From positions 1-64,000 of the forward strand of contig NZ_JAAIKO010000028.1 of the NCBI RefSeq assembly GCF_016107395.1: a stretch of DNA of 64,000 bases. Reading direction: 5' to 3'. The position numbers and the translations under genes are program-made. This document shows, piece by piece, positions 43,031 through 50,846 of the stretch. Under the pieces are notes generated by a model. It was given only the letters and a program-made list of their open reading frames with translations, had not been told where the DNA came from and searched no databases. The stretch is from Streptomyces fildesensis. GTDB taxonomy: Bacteria; Actinomycetota; Actinomycetes; Streptomycetales; Streptomycetaceae. Every line of letters starts with the position of its first letter. Position 1 is the stretch's first letter.

Positions 43031-43367
43031 GAGGTCAGCATCCGGTGCGGGGGGTTCCAAGGCAACGGGATTTCCGCTGCGGGTGCCCGGCATCCTTACC
43101 GGCCACCTGGCGTTTCAAGCCTGGCGGAGGGTGGGAATGTGTGGGGCCGGGGCGGGCCGCAGCCTACCGAGGTTTCCCCGCCCGTGTCGCTCCGGGCCGC
43201 CGGAGGCTCCGGAAGGCTTATGGCATATGCCATAAGCACCACCGGATCGGGTATTGCCGAAACCCTTACGGGCCATCACGCCGTGTGCCACAGTCGTTAC
43301 CGGCCCATCGTCTGCCTTGGCCGCTCAGCACCGGTATCCGGTATCGGAGTCACCTTCGGAGAGCGTC
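43031..43367. other. Divergent promoter region with palindrome
   Basis: This 337-base gap between the HEAT-repeat and SpoIIE-type phosphatase genes holds no supportable gene. Its main content is the perfect palindrome at 43216-43237 (separate entry), plus repeated CCGGTAT units at 43331-43345. Confidence 0.6.
43216..43237. promoter_or_regulatory. 22-bp perfect palindrome, probable operator
   Basis: Half-site GCTTATGGCAT is followed directly by its reverse complement ATGCCATAAGC, giving a gapless 22-bp palindrome. It is AT-rich in a very GC-rich gap. It lies about 130 bases upstream of the phosphatase ATG and about 190 bases from the divergent HEAT-repeat gene. This strongly suggests a site for a dimeric regulator; I do not recognise which. 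Confidence 0.65.
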
Positions 43368-44846
43368 ATGCCGTCCCATCTGCACGCGGATCACTCCGCC
43401 GCACCGTCGACCGACCCCGATGCGGTGGACGCGCTGATCTCCCAGGCCCGCCGGCTGCGCAGCGAGGTCGACGCGGTACGCCGCGACACCGCCGCACCGG
43501 ACGGTGCGGACCCCCGGGTCCGCTGGGAGCGCGCGCTGTGTGATCTCGCGGTGCACCAGCTCGACGATCTGGGCGAGCATCTGGGGCAGCTCCGCGAGGG
43601 TTTAGCGGACGACGGCAGTGCCGCGGCCCCGTTCGTCCCCAGTGACTTCGCCGATGCCCATCTCCCGTCCCCCGCCATCCCGGACCGTGTGCCGGATCAC
43701 GCTCCCGGCCGGGCCGGCAGCGCCGAGTGGGACCTGCTGACGGACGAGGCGGAATGGTCCGACGAGCTGTACCGGATCTTCGGCCGCGACCCGGACGACG
43801 GTCCGCTGACACTGGACGAGCTCCCCTCCTGGCTCTTCGAGGAGGACCAGCAGGCGCTCACCTCGATGGTGACCGGCTGCCTGGTCGACGGCAGGCCCAT
43901 CGACGGTGAGTTCCGCATCGTCCGCTCCGACGGATCCACCCGGACGCTGCACATGGTGGGCGAGCCGGTGCTCGACGCTGACGGCGGCACCGCTTCGATG
44001 TGGGCCGTACTGCGGGACGTCAGTGAGCTGCGCCGCAGCCAGCTGACGCTGAGAGAGACCCGTGACTCTCTCCAGCGACAGCGGCAGCTCGCGCGGTCGG
44101 AGCACCGGCTGGCGGTTGAACTGCAGGAAGCCGTGCTCCCGCCGTGGCGCGGCTCCCTGCGGTTCCCGCAGGGCGGCGGGCCCACCACCATGGACCTGGC
44201 CGCCCACTACCTCCCTTCCGGTACCAGCGCCCTGATCGGCGGCGACTGGTACGACGCACTGCAGCTTCCCGACGGTGCGACACTGCTGACCGTCGGCGAT
44301 CTCACCGGACACGGCGTGAGCGCCACCTCCGGCATGGCGATGATGCTCGGAGCGCTGCGCGGCATGGCGATGGCCGGGCTGGAGCCCGGACCGTTGCTGG
44401 GCAGGCTGAACCATCTGCTGGACACCTCGGCCCAGCCCACCCTCGGCAGCGCGCTGTGCTGCCGCTACGACCCCGCCGACCGCACCCTGTCCTGGGCCCA
44501 GGCCGGCCATCCCGCCCCACTGCTCTTCCGGGACGGGACGGGGCGCGCGCTGGATCCGCCCGAGGGCGTGCTCCTCGGAGCCACCTCCGACGCGCGGTAC
44601 ACCCAGGCCGCCGAGCCCCTCAACCCGGGCGACCTGCTGGTACTGCACACCGATGGACTCGTACCCCGCCGGACGTCGTTCCCGGCCGCGACGGAGCCGA
44701 CGGACGGCGCACGACGGCTGCTCGCGATGGCGCCCCTGTTCACCCGGGCCCGCACCGCACAGGACTGCGTACGGCTGGTCGTCGAGGAGTTCGGTGCCCC
44801 CGAGCGCGAGGACGACGCCTGCGTGCTCGTCGCGAGAATCGGTTAG
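43368..44846 (+). CDS. PAS-SpoIIE protein serine phosphatase
   Basis: 492-residue PP2C-type (SpoIIE/RsbU) phosphatase, of the kind that dephosphorylates anti-sigma-factor antagonists in stress and sporulation signalling. After a helical N-terminus, residues about 118-225 form a PAS domain (EWSDELYRIFGRDPDDGPLT...). A coiled linker leads to the phosphatase with metal-binding motifs IGGDWYDAL, VGDLTGHGV and VLHTDGLVPRR. ATG 43368 is preceded by GGAGAG. Codon 79 is TTA (43602-43604), the rare leucine codon read by the bldA tRNA, so translation probably depends on developmental stage. A partner antagonist/anti-sigma pair is not in the window. Confidence 0.92.
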   Translation: MPSHLHADHSAAPSTDPDAVDALISQARRLRSEVDAVRRDTAAPDGADPRVRWERALCDLAVHQLDDLGEHLGQLREGLADDGSAAAPFVPSDFADAHLPSPAIPDRVPDHAPGRAGSAEWDLLTDEAEWSDELYRIFGRDPDDGPLTLDELPSWLFEEDQQALTSMVTGCLVDGRPIDGEFRIVRSDGSTRTLHMVGEPVLDADGGTASMWAVLRDVSELRRSQLTLRETRDSLQRQRQLARSEHRLAVELQEAVLPPWRGSLRFPQGGGPTTMDLAAHYLPSGTSALIGGDWYDALQLPDGATLLTVGDLTGHGVSATSGMAMMLGALRGMAMAGLEPGPLLGRLNHLLDTSAQPTLGSALCCRYDPADRTLSWAQAGHPAPLLFRDGTGRALDPPEGVLLGATSDARYTQAAEPLNPGDLLVLHTDGLVPRRTSFPAATEPTDGARRLLAMAPLFTRARTAQDCVRLVVEEFGAPEREDDACVLVARIG

Positions 44847-44913
44847 ACCAGATCGCCGTTGACCTGGTTGAATCTGCGGAGACGTTGGATCCGCCCTGGA
44901 TCTGCCCGGCCGG

Positions 44914-46386
44914 TCAGACCTGCCGGGTGCTCCTGTTCTTCGGCAGCGGCGGCATCGCGGCCTCGATCTCCGACCGCAGATCCTGGATCGTCGTGTAGTC
45001 CGCGTACCGCCCGGTGAGCCGGTACATCTCCCGCAGCCGGTCCCATGTCCGGTGCGAGGACGTGCTGCCGATCGTCAGCAGTGCCATCCGCGCGTAACGG
45101 TCGGCCTGCTCCGGGTCGTTGGCGATGAAGCACGCCGAGGCCAGCGAGATGTAGTCGAAGATCTTCGACCGGTCCCGGCCGGACACCCGCAGTTCCAGCG
45201 CGTGCTTGGCGTGCATCTGCGCCTGGGCGGCGGCGGACGGGTCGTGCTCGGCCAGCGTGCGGTACGCCAGTGCCTGCATCCCGTGCAGGTCCGCCTCGTC
45301 GAACATCTGCATCCAACTCGGCGGCGGAACATCGCCCTTGTCCGAGACGAACAGGTCCTCGGCCTCCCCCAGCGTCCGCCGCATCGCCTGGCCGCGCCCC
45401 ATGGACGCCTGGGCCCATGCCTCGATGGTGTGCAGCATGGCGCGGGTGCGGGGCAGGGCCTGCTCGCCCGATCCCGACTTCGCCAGCTTCATCAGATCGA
45501 GCGCGTCGTCCGGACGGCCGATGTGGACCATCTGCCGGGCCGCGCGGGACAGCGCCTCGCCGGCCCGCGGCCGGTCGCCTCCCTCCCGCGCCGCGTGCGC
45601 GGCGATCACGAAGTACTTCTGCGCCGTGGGCTCCAGGCCCACGTCATGGGACATCCACCCGGCGAGCACGGCCAGATTGGCGGCCACACCCCACAGTCTG
45701 CGCTGCAGATGGTCCTGGTGGTGGTAGGCGAGCATGCCGCCCACCTCGTTGAGCTGGCCGACCACAGCCTTGCGTTGCAGCCCGCCGCCGCGGGCCGCGT
45801 CCCAGGCACGGAACACCTCGACCGAGCGCTCGAGAGCCTCGATCTCCTGGGAACCCACCGGAGCCGCCTCGTACCGGTCGTACGCGGCGGGTTCGGCGTG
45901 GAGTGGATTGTCGATGACCGGTGCATCGGCCACCAGGGCCGGGTCGGTGTGCAACCAGTCGTACATTGCGCTGCTGAGTGCTGAGCCAGCGGTGAGCGCG
46001 GCGCCCGCGCCCACCAGACCGCGTCGGTTGAGCATGAGGTCCATTCCCGTGAATTCGGTGAGGACCGCGGCTGTTCGTTCCGGTGGCCACGGCAGACCTT
46101 CTCCGGTCTGCTTCTTCCCCGCGTGCCGGTGCCGGTCGAACCCGAGATCCTCGATGGTCACGACACGGCCGAGCCGCTCGGTGAACAGAGCTGCCAGCAC
46201 CTTCGGAACGGGTTCGCGCGGCGACTCACCGGTTTCGATCCAGCGGCGCACCCGCGAGGTGTCGGTCGCCAGCTGCGGGTGGCCCATGGCCGCCGCCTGC
46301 CGGTTGACCAACCGTGCGAGTTCGCCCTTGGACCAGCCGGTAAGGCCGAACAGGTCCGCAAGTCGGGTGTTGGCTTCTTTGCTCAC
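44914..46386 (-). CDS. NsdA-family transcriptional regulator
   Basis: 490-residue protein with an N-terminal helix-turn-helix-like region (TGWSKGELARLVNRQAAAMG ... TDTSRVRRWIETGESPREPVPKVL) and a long helical TPR-like C-terminal part. This matches the NsdA family, whose founding member represses sporulation and antibiotic production in S. coelicolor. Streptomyces carry several paralogues, so this is probably not NsdA itself. A hydrophobic stretch (GLVGAGAALTAGSALSSAM) lies near 125-142. GTG 46386 is the likely start, without a strong ribosome site. It is convergent with the phosphatase gene. Confidence 0.8.
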   Translation of the reverse strand: MSKEANTRLADLFGLTGWSKGELARLVNRQAAAMGHPQLATDTSRVRRWIETGESPREPVPKVLAALFTERLGRVVTIEDLGFDRHRHAGKKQTGEGLPWPPERTAAVLTEFTGMDLMLNRRGLVGAGAALTAGSALSSAMYDWLHTDPALVADAPVIDNPLHAEPAAYDRYEAAPVGSQEIEALERSVEVFRAWDAARGGGLQRKAVVGQLNEVGGMLAYHHQDHLQRRLWGVAANLAVLAGWMSHDVGLEPTAQKYFVIAAHAAREGGDRPRAGEALSRAARQMVHIGRPDDALDLMKLAKSGSGEQALPRTRAMLHTIEAWAQASMGRGQAMRRTLGEAEDLFVSDKGDVPPPSWMQMFDEADLHGMQALAYRTLAEHDPSAAAQAQMHAKHALELRVSGRDRSKIFDYISLASACFIANDPEQADRYARMALLTIGSTSSHRTWDRLREMYRLTGRYADYTTIQDLRSEIEAAMPPLPKNRSTRQV

Positions 46387-46858
46387 GTCAAGCCCCCAGG
46401 TTCCTCGGCACGGTTGACACTAATCGCCTGACAAAGGCCCCGCGAGTATTCGCCACGCTTCGCCAGGGTGCGCCAGATGGTCTGCCACCCGCGCCAGGGT
46501 GTGATGTAGGAACGCGCCACCCCGGCCCGGCACTAGCCGGCTCCCGGAAGGTCGTTCGAGTCACCCGTGAGCAGCCCTGAACTGCTCTCTTGTGGAGGGG
46601 ACGACCGGCCCCGGGAGGGGCGTGCGGCGCGTGGACGGACCGGGCCGACCGGCCTGAACCCGCATTCCCCAGGGTGCGGGTCCGGACGCCGACACCGGTT
46701 CCGAACCGTCCACGCGCCGGCCGGACCACCGACGCCACCGACCGGCCACCACGTCGCGGCACCGCGACGCGGACACCGTCGGAGGCGGTACCGCACCGAC
46801 GCAGCACCGCATCACTGTCATGAGCTCGCAGGCACACGAAGGGATCTGTTTCCCCCTC
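46387..46858. other. Long intergenic region with repeated CGCCAG boxes
   Basis: No gene is supported in these 472 bases. CGCCAGGGTG occurs at 46461-46470 and 46492-46501, 31 bases apart, with a related CGCCAGATGG at 46471-46480, 75-115 bases upstream of the NsdA-family start. These could be regulator binding sites. TTGACACTAATCG (46409-46421) is AT-rich and may be part of a promoter. The remainder is GC-rich without obvious structure. Confidence 0.5.
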
Positions 46859-47947
46859 ATGTATTCAGCATCGTCCTCCGTGTCCGCTCCGCCCCGGTTG
46901 TCGCACCCCGCTGGTACGGACTCCTCCATGCGCACCCGTCCGCCGCTCACCGCCGCTCGGCGGGGCCTCCCGACGGGCACCTCCCATCCGCTCAGCGGGA
47001 GACTCGACTTGACCGGCCCCCAGGGCGCTCAGCTGCGGACGGCCATCGCCGCGGTTCAGCGGATATGCCCCGAGTTCAACCCTGTTCAGATGCTGCGCCG
47101 CAGCGGGCGCACCGCACTGCTCGTCGGTACGTCGGGACGCAGTCCCGCGGTCGCCAAGTGTCTGCTGGACCAGTCCCCAGCGTGGGTCGAGCGGTTCCAG
47201 CACGAGATAGCGGCTTACCGGGCGTTCGTCCGCCACCGGCCGCCGGCCCGGGTCCCACGGCTGATCGCCGCGGATCCGGAGAGCTGTGTGCTGGTCCTGG
47301 AGCGAATGCCCGGACGGGTCGTGTCGGTACAGCGCCATCCGACCGAGACCCCGCCCCGGTCCGATGTCCGTGCGGCCATCGGCGCGTTCGGCCGGATCAA
47401 CCTGTGGCGGCCGCCGGCCGGTGTGTTCGACGCGCCGATCGACTACCCGGCACGTATCTCGCGCTACCACGAGCTGGGGCTGCTCACCGACCGGGACATG
47501 GGTGACCTGCAGAAGCTGTTGCACGGACTCGCCCATGTGCAGGGGCAGTTCTGTCACGGCGACGCCCTGCTCTCCAATGTGCTGCTGTCCCCGGCCGGCC
47601 CGGTGCTGGTCGACTGGGAGCACGCCGGCTGGTACCTGCCGGGGTACGACCTGGCGGTGCTGTGGTCGGCGCTCGGCAACGACCCGGTGGCGCGCCGCCA
47701 GATCAGCCAGCTCGCCCAGAACCAGGGTCCCGCCTCCCGGGACGCCTTCCTGGTCAACCTGATGCTCGTCCTGACCCGCGAGATCCGTACCTACGAGACC
47801 GCCGTGCAGCGCACCATGCGCAGCGCCACCCCGCCCGCGCAGACCGTGCCCGGAGCGGGCGAGGAGCAGCGGCTGCTGCTGCGCCGGCTGCACGACGACT
47901 GCGGTCTGGCCCGGCGGGCGGTGCGTGCCGCCGTCGGCACGCGCTGA
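46859..47947 (+). CDS. Aminoglycoside phosphotransferase-fold kinase
   Basis: 362-residue APH/choline-kinase-fold protein. The Brenner-type catalytic loop is FCHGDALLSNVLL, followed by the metal-binding VLVDWEHAGW and YDLAVLW. The N-lobe lysine probably lies in SPAVAKCLLDQ. Residue patterns are intact, so it is probably an active small-molecule kinase; the substrate is unknown and resistance should not be assumed. The start is uncertain: ATG 46859, 46820 and 46928 are in frame and none has a proper ribosome site. A strong terminator follows at 48049. Confidence 0.78.
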   Translation: MYSASSSVSAPPRLSHPAGTDSSMRTRPPLTAARRGLPTGTSHPLSGRLDLTGPQGAQLRTAIAAVQRICPEFNPVQMLRRSGRTALLVGTSGRSPAVAKCLLDQSPAWVERFQHEIAAYRAFVRHRPPARVPRLIAADPESCVLVLERMPGRVVSVQRHPTETPPRSDVRAAIGAFGRINLWRPPAGVFDAPIDYPARISRYHELGLLTDRDMGDLQKLLHGLAHVQGQFCHGDALLSNVLLSPAGPVLVDWEHAGWYLPGYDLAVLWSALGNDPVARRQISQLAQNQGPASRDAFLVNLMLVLTREIRTYETAVQRTMRSATPPAQTVPGAGEEQRLLLRRLHDDCGLARRAVRAAVGTR

Positions 47948-48048
47948 GCCCCGCGCGGACCCGTCCCGCCCCCCGGATCACGGGGGTTTTCACCACCCGC
48001 CGGCACCCGCGTCACCGGTTCAGACCACTGACGCGGGGCAGGCCAGCA

Positions 48049-48080
48049 CGCCCGTGCCGGGGAAACTCCCGGCACGGGCG
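48049..48080 (+). terminator. Terminator after APH-fold kinase gene
   Basis: A perfect 13-bp stem, CGCCCGTGCCGGG (48049-48061), loop GAAACT, complement at 48068-48080, followed by TTTG. It lies 102 bases after the kinase stop. Confidence 0.8.
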
Positions 48081-48173
48081 TTTGACGTGCGCAAACAGTG
48101 CCCGATTGGGGCCTGTTGACGGATCGTCCGGGAGCCGATACCTCTGTGGAGCCGTTCGCCCCAGTACCGCTTC

Positions 48174-48188
48174 AAGGAGGCCGCATTG
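48174..48188 (+). promoter_or_regulatory. Ribosome site fixing a TTG start
   Basis: AAGGAGG at 48174-48180 with five bases to TTG 48186 decides the start of the amidase gene, directly before the basic end of its signal peptide. Confidence 0.8.
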
Positions 48189-50174
48189 CGAGAGTCCGCC
48201 GCCCGATCAGCGAGACACCGACGGAGCACACTGCGTACGGTGACCGCGGCGGCCGCTGCCGCGGCACTGCTGCCCGTGCTCTCCACGGCCACATCCGCGA
48301 ACGCCGCCCAGCCCGCCACCTCGTCGCTGCAGCGGGCGTTCAGCGACGCGGCCCAGCGCTACCAGGTGCCGGCGAGCGTCCTGCTCGGCGTGTCGTACAT
48401 GGAATCGCGCTGGGACACCCATCAGGGGCTGCCCAGCGTCACCGCGGGCTACGGCCCGATGCACCTCACGGACGCCCGTACGGCGCTCACCGACTTCCCC
48501 CAGAAGGGTGACGGCGGTGACGACTCGCGCGGTGACGACTCCCGGCCGCTGACCGGCACCGGGCAGGCCGTTCCCGACGCCGACCTGTCGAAGCTGCCCG
48601 CCACCCTCACCACGCTGGAGCGGGCCGCGGGACTGACCGGCCTGCCGGCCCAGGACCTGCGCAAGGACCCGGCGGCCAATGTCGCCGGCGGCGCGGCCCT
48701 GATCGCCGCCGCCCAGAAGTCCCTGGGGCAGCCGCTGAGCGCCGACCCCGCGGACTGGTACGGCGCCGTCGCGCGCTTCTCGGGCGCCGACGACTCGGCG
48801 ACCGCCGGCGCCTTCGCCGACGACGTCTACGACGTGCTGCGGCAGGGCGAGTCCCGCACGACCGACGCCGGGCAGAACGTCACCCTGGCGGCGGCTCCGG
48901 GGATCGCCCCGGCCACCGCGCAGGCGGCGGCGCTGGGCCTGAAGCACGTCAACGACAGCGGGACGGAGTGCCCGCGCGGGGTGGGCTGCGAGTGGCTGCC
49001 CGCGCCCTACCAGGAGACGACTCCCGGGGACTACGGCAACCACGACCTCGCCGACCGGCCCGCCAGCCAGAAGATCGACACCATCGTCATCCATGACACC
49101 GAGGGCAGCTGGGACACCGCGCTGAAGCTGGTGCAGGACCCGACGTATCTGGCCTGGCACTACACGGTCCGCTCGGCGGACGGCCACATCGACCAGCATC
49201 TGAGGACCAAGGACGTCGGCTGGCACGCGGGCAACTGGTACACCAACGCCAAGTCGATCGGCATCGAGCACGAGGGCTTCCTCATCGACCCGGGCACCTG
49301 GTACACGGAGTCGATGTACCGGACGTCCGCGCGGCTGGTGGCGTACCTGGCGAAGAAGTACGACATCCCGCTGAACCGCCAGCACATCCTCGGCCACGAC
49401 ACCGTGCCGGGACCGACCGGTGCGTACATCGGCGGGATGCACACCGACCCCGGGCCGTACTGGGACTGGGCGCACTACTTCCAGCTGATGGGCGCTCCGC
49501 TGCACGCCACGGCGGGTCCGGGCGGCGGCCTGGTCACCATCCGACCGGACTACGACGAGAACCGGCCGCTGTACACCGGCTGCGTCACGGCGGGCGACAC
49601 CTGCCCGGCCCGCGGCTCCGAGGCGGTGCGGCTGCACACGGCGCCGAGCGAGGACGCGCCGCTGGTGAAGGACATCGGTCTGCACCCGACGGGTGACTCC
49701 ACGACGGGCGTCAACGACGTCGGGGCGCGTGCCTCCACCGGTCAGCAGTACGCGGTCGCCGAGCGCCAGGGCGACTGGACGGCGGTGTGGTACCTCGGCC
49801 AGAAGGCCTGGTTCCACAACCCGCGGTCGCAGCCGACCGCCGTCAACGCCTGGGGCTGGACCGCCACCCCGAAGGCGGGCCTGGCCGACATCCCGGTCTA
49901 CGGGCGCGCCTATCCCGAGGCGGCGGCGTTCCCTGCGGGTGTTCCCGTGCAGGCGATCGTGCCGATGCCGTACAAGCTCCTGGCGGGCCAGGAGTACGCG
50001 ATCGGCAACCGGGTCCAGGGTGAGTACTACTACTCGACGACCTTCGACACCGCCTCGCACCAGGTCGTGCGCGGCAAGCAGGTCTACTACGAGATCCAGT
50101 TCGGCCATCGGGTGGAGTACGTCAGGGCCGAGGACGTCACCGTCCTGCCGTCCCAGGTGGGCGCTCCGCGCTGA
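48186..50174 (+). CDS. Secreted N-acetylmuramoyl-L-alanine amidase
   Basis: 662-residue exported peptidoglycan hydrolase. A long signal peptide (RHRRSTLRTVTAAAAAAALLPVLS..., cleavage near ANA-AQ) precedes a lysozyme/transglycosylase-like helical segment (about 48-230, VPASVLLGVSYMESRWD with candidate Glu), then an amidase_2/PGRP domain with zinc-ligand histidines in IDTIVIHDTEG, WHAGNWY and QHILGHDTVPG, and C-terminal SH3-like beta sequence. TTG 48186 is the start: AAGGAGG lies five bases before it and no ATG/GTG fits. It probably trims cell wall in growth or development. Confidence 0.9.
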   Translation: MRESAARSARHRRSTLRTVTAAAAAAALLPVLSTATSANAAQPATSSLQRAFSDAAQRYQVPASVLLGVSYMESRWDTHQGLPSVTAGYGPMHLTDARTALTDFPQKGDGGDDSRGDDSRPLTGTGQAVPDADLSKLPATLTTLERAAGLTGLPAQDLRKDPAANVAGGAALIAAAQKSLGQPLSADPADWYGAVARFSGADDSATAGAFADDVYDVLRQGESRTTDAGQNVTLAAAPGIAPATAQAAALGLKHVNDSGTECPRGVGCEWLPAPYQETTPGDYGNHDLADRPASQKIDTIVIHDTEGSWDTALKLVQDPTYLAWHYTVRSADGHIDQHLRTKDVGWHAGNWYTNAKSIGIEHEGFLIDPGTWYTESMYRTSARLVAYLAKKYDIPLNRQHILGHDTVPGPTGAYIGGMHTDPGPYWDWAHYFQLMGAPLHATAGPGGGLVTIRPDYDENRPLYTGCVTAGDTCPARGSEAVRLHTAPSEDAPLVKDIGLHPTGDSTTGVNDVGARASTGQQYAVAERQGDWTAVWYLGQKAWFHNPRSQPTAVNAWGWTATPKAGLADIPVYGRAYPEAAAFPAGVPVQAIVPMPYKLLAGQEYAIGNRVQGEYYYSTTFDTASHQVVRGKQVYYEIQFGHRVEYVRAEDVTVLPSQVGAPR

Positions 50175-50208
50175 GCCGTTCTCCCACGGGCGGATGTTCG
50201 GCCGTGGG

Positions 50209-50253
50209 ACGTGACAGGGGCGCCGCCGGATCCCGGCGGCGCCCCTGTCACGT
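50209..50253. terminator. Bidirectional terminator after amidase gene
   Basis: A perfect 21-bp stem with loop ATC: left arm 50209-50229 (beginning ACGTGACAGGGG), right arm 50233-50253. It lies between the convergent amidase and small conserved genes. Confidence 0.88.
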
Positions 50254-50268
50254 GCGGTGTGCGTCCCG

Positions 50269-50769
50269 TCAGCCCTGCTGGAACATCTCCGCGGGCAGCG
50301 GCTTCAGCAGTTGGTACAGGTCGTCGGTGATGGGGCGGTCCCAGGTGGCGATGGTGACCTGGACGCCGTCGCTGCGGTCGAACTGGGCGCAGGCGATCCG
50401 TGCTTCCGAGACCTTTATCCGCCGGACGATGAGCAGGCCGTCGCCGTGCATCGCGGGGGTGTCCTCGGTGCTGACCACTTCCACCGGCTCCTCGTTGCCG
50501 AGGGCCACCATCAGCTGGGCCACCTCGAAGGGCACCTGGCCGTCCTCCAGCTCACGCGCCGGGGAGCCCTCGGGGAGATTGCCGATCAGCATGGCGGGAC
50601 CGCGCCCGCCGAAGAGGTCGTAGCGCAGGAAGATGCCCTGGCAGCTGCCGTCGGGACCGGGCAGCAGCCCAGCGCCGAGAATGCCCGGCCAGTCCCCCGG
50701 GTCCATGGCCAGGACATCGAAGTCCGGCCCGGTGGGCGTGGCTGCGGTGCGGCGGCGGAGGAACGACAT
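50269..50769 (-). CDS. Conserved hypothetical protein
   Basis: 166 residues, no recognised domain. It starts MSFLRRRTAATPTGPDFDVLAMDPGDWPG and has alternating strands and helices (RYDLFGGRGPAMLIGNLPEG, GDGLLIVRRIKVSEARIAC), looking like a compact alpha/beta cytoplasmic protein. ATG 50769 has no ribosome site; TACGAT on the minus strand (50781-50776) lies six bases upstream, so the transcript may be leaderless. It is convergent with the amidase gene. Confidence 0.6.
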   Translation of the reverse strand: MSFLRRRTAATPTGPDFDVLAMDPGDWPGILGAGLLPGPDGSCQGIFLRYDLFGGRGPAMLIGNLPEGSPARELEDGQVPFEVAQLMVALGNEEPVEVVSTEDTPAMHGDGLLIVRRIKVSEARIACAQFDRSDGVQVTIATWDRPITDDLYQLLKPLPAEMFQQG

Positions 50770-50846
50770 ACGGCCATCGTACGTGGCCCGCGGCCCCTTG
50801 CGCGGCGCCGGGGGCCGTGGCCGCCGGACCTCTCGGCGGCCCGTCC

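Noticed and set aside
46859..47947. Antibiotic resistance aminoglycoside kinase
   Set aside because: The fold and HGD loop fit APH enzymes, but the family includes many metabolic kinases and nothing in the context points to resistance.
47948..48185. ydaO-type (c-di-AMP) riboswitch before the cell-wall amidase
   Set aside because: Such riboswitches control several Streptomyces wall hydrolases, but the conserved motifs are not visible; the strong hairpin here is better read as the terminator of the previous gene.
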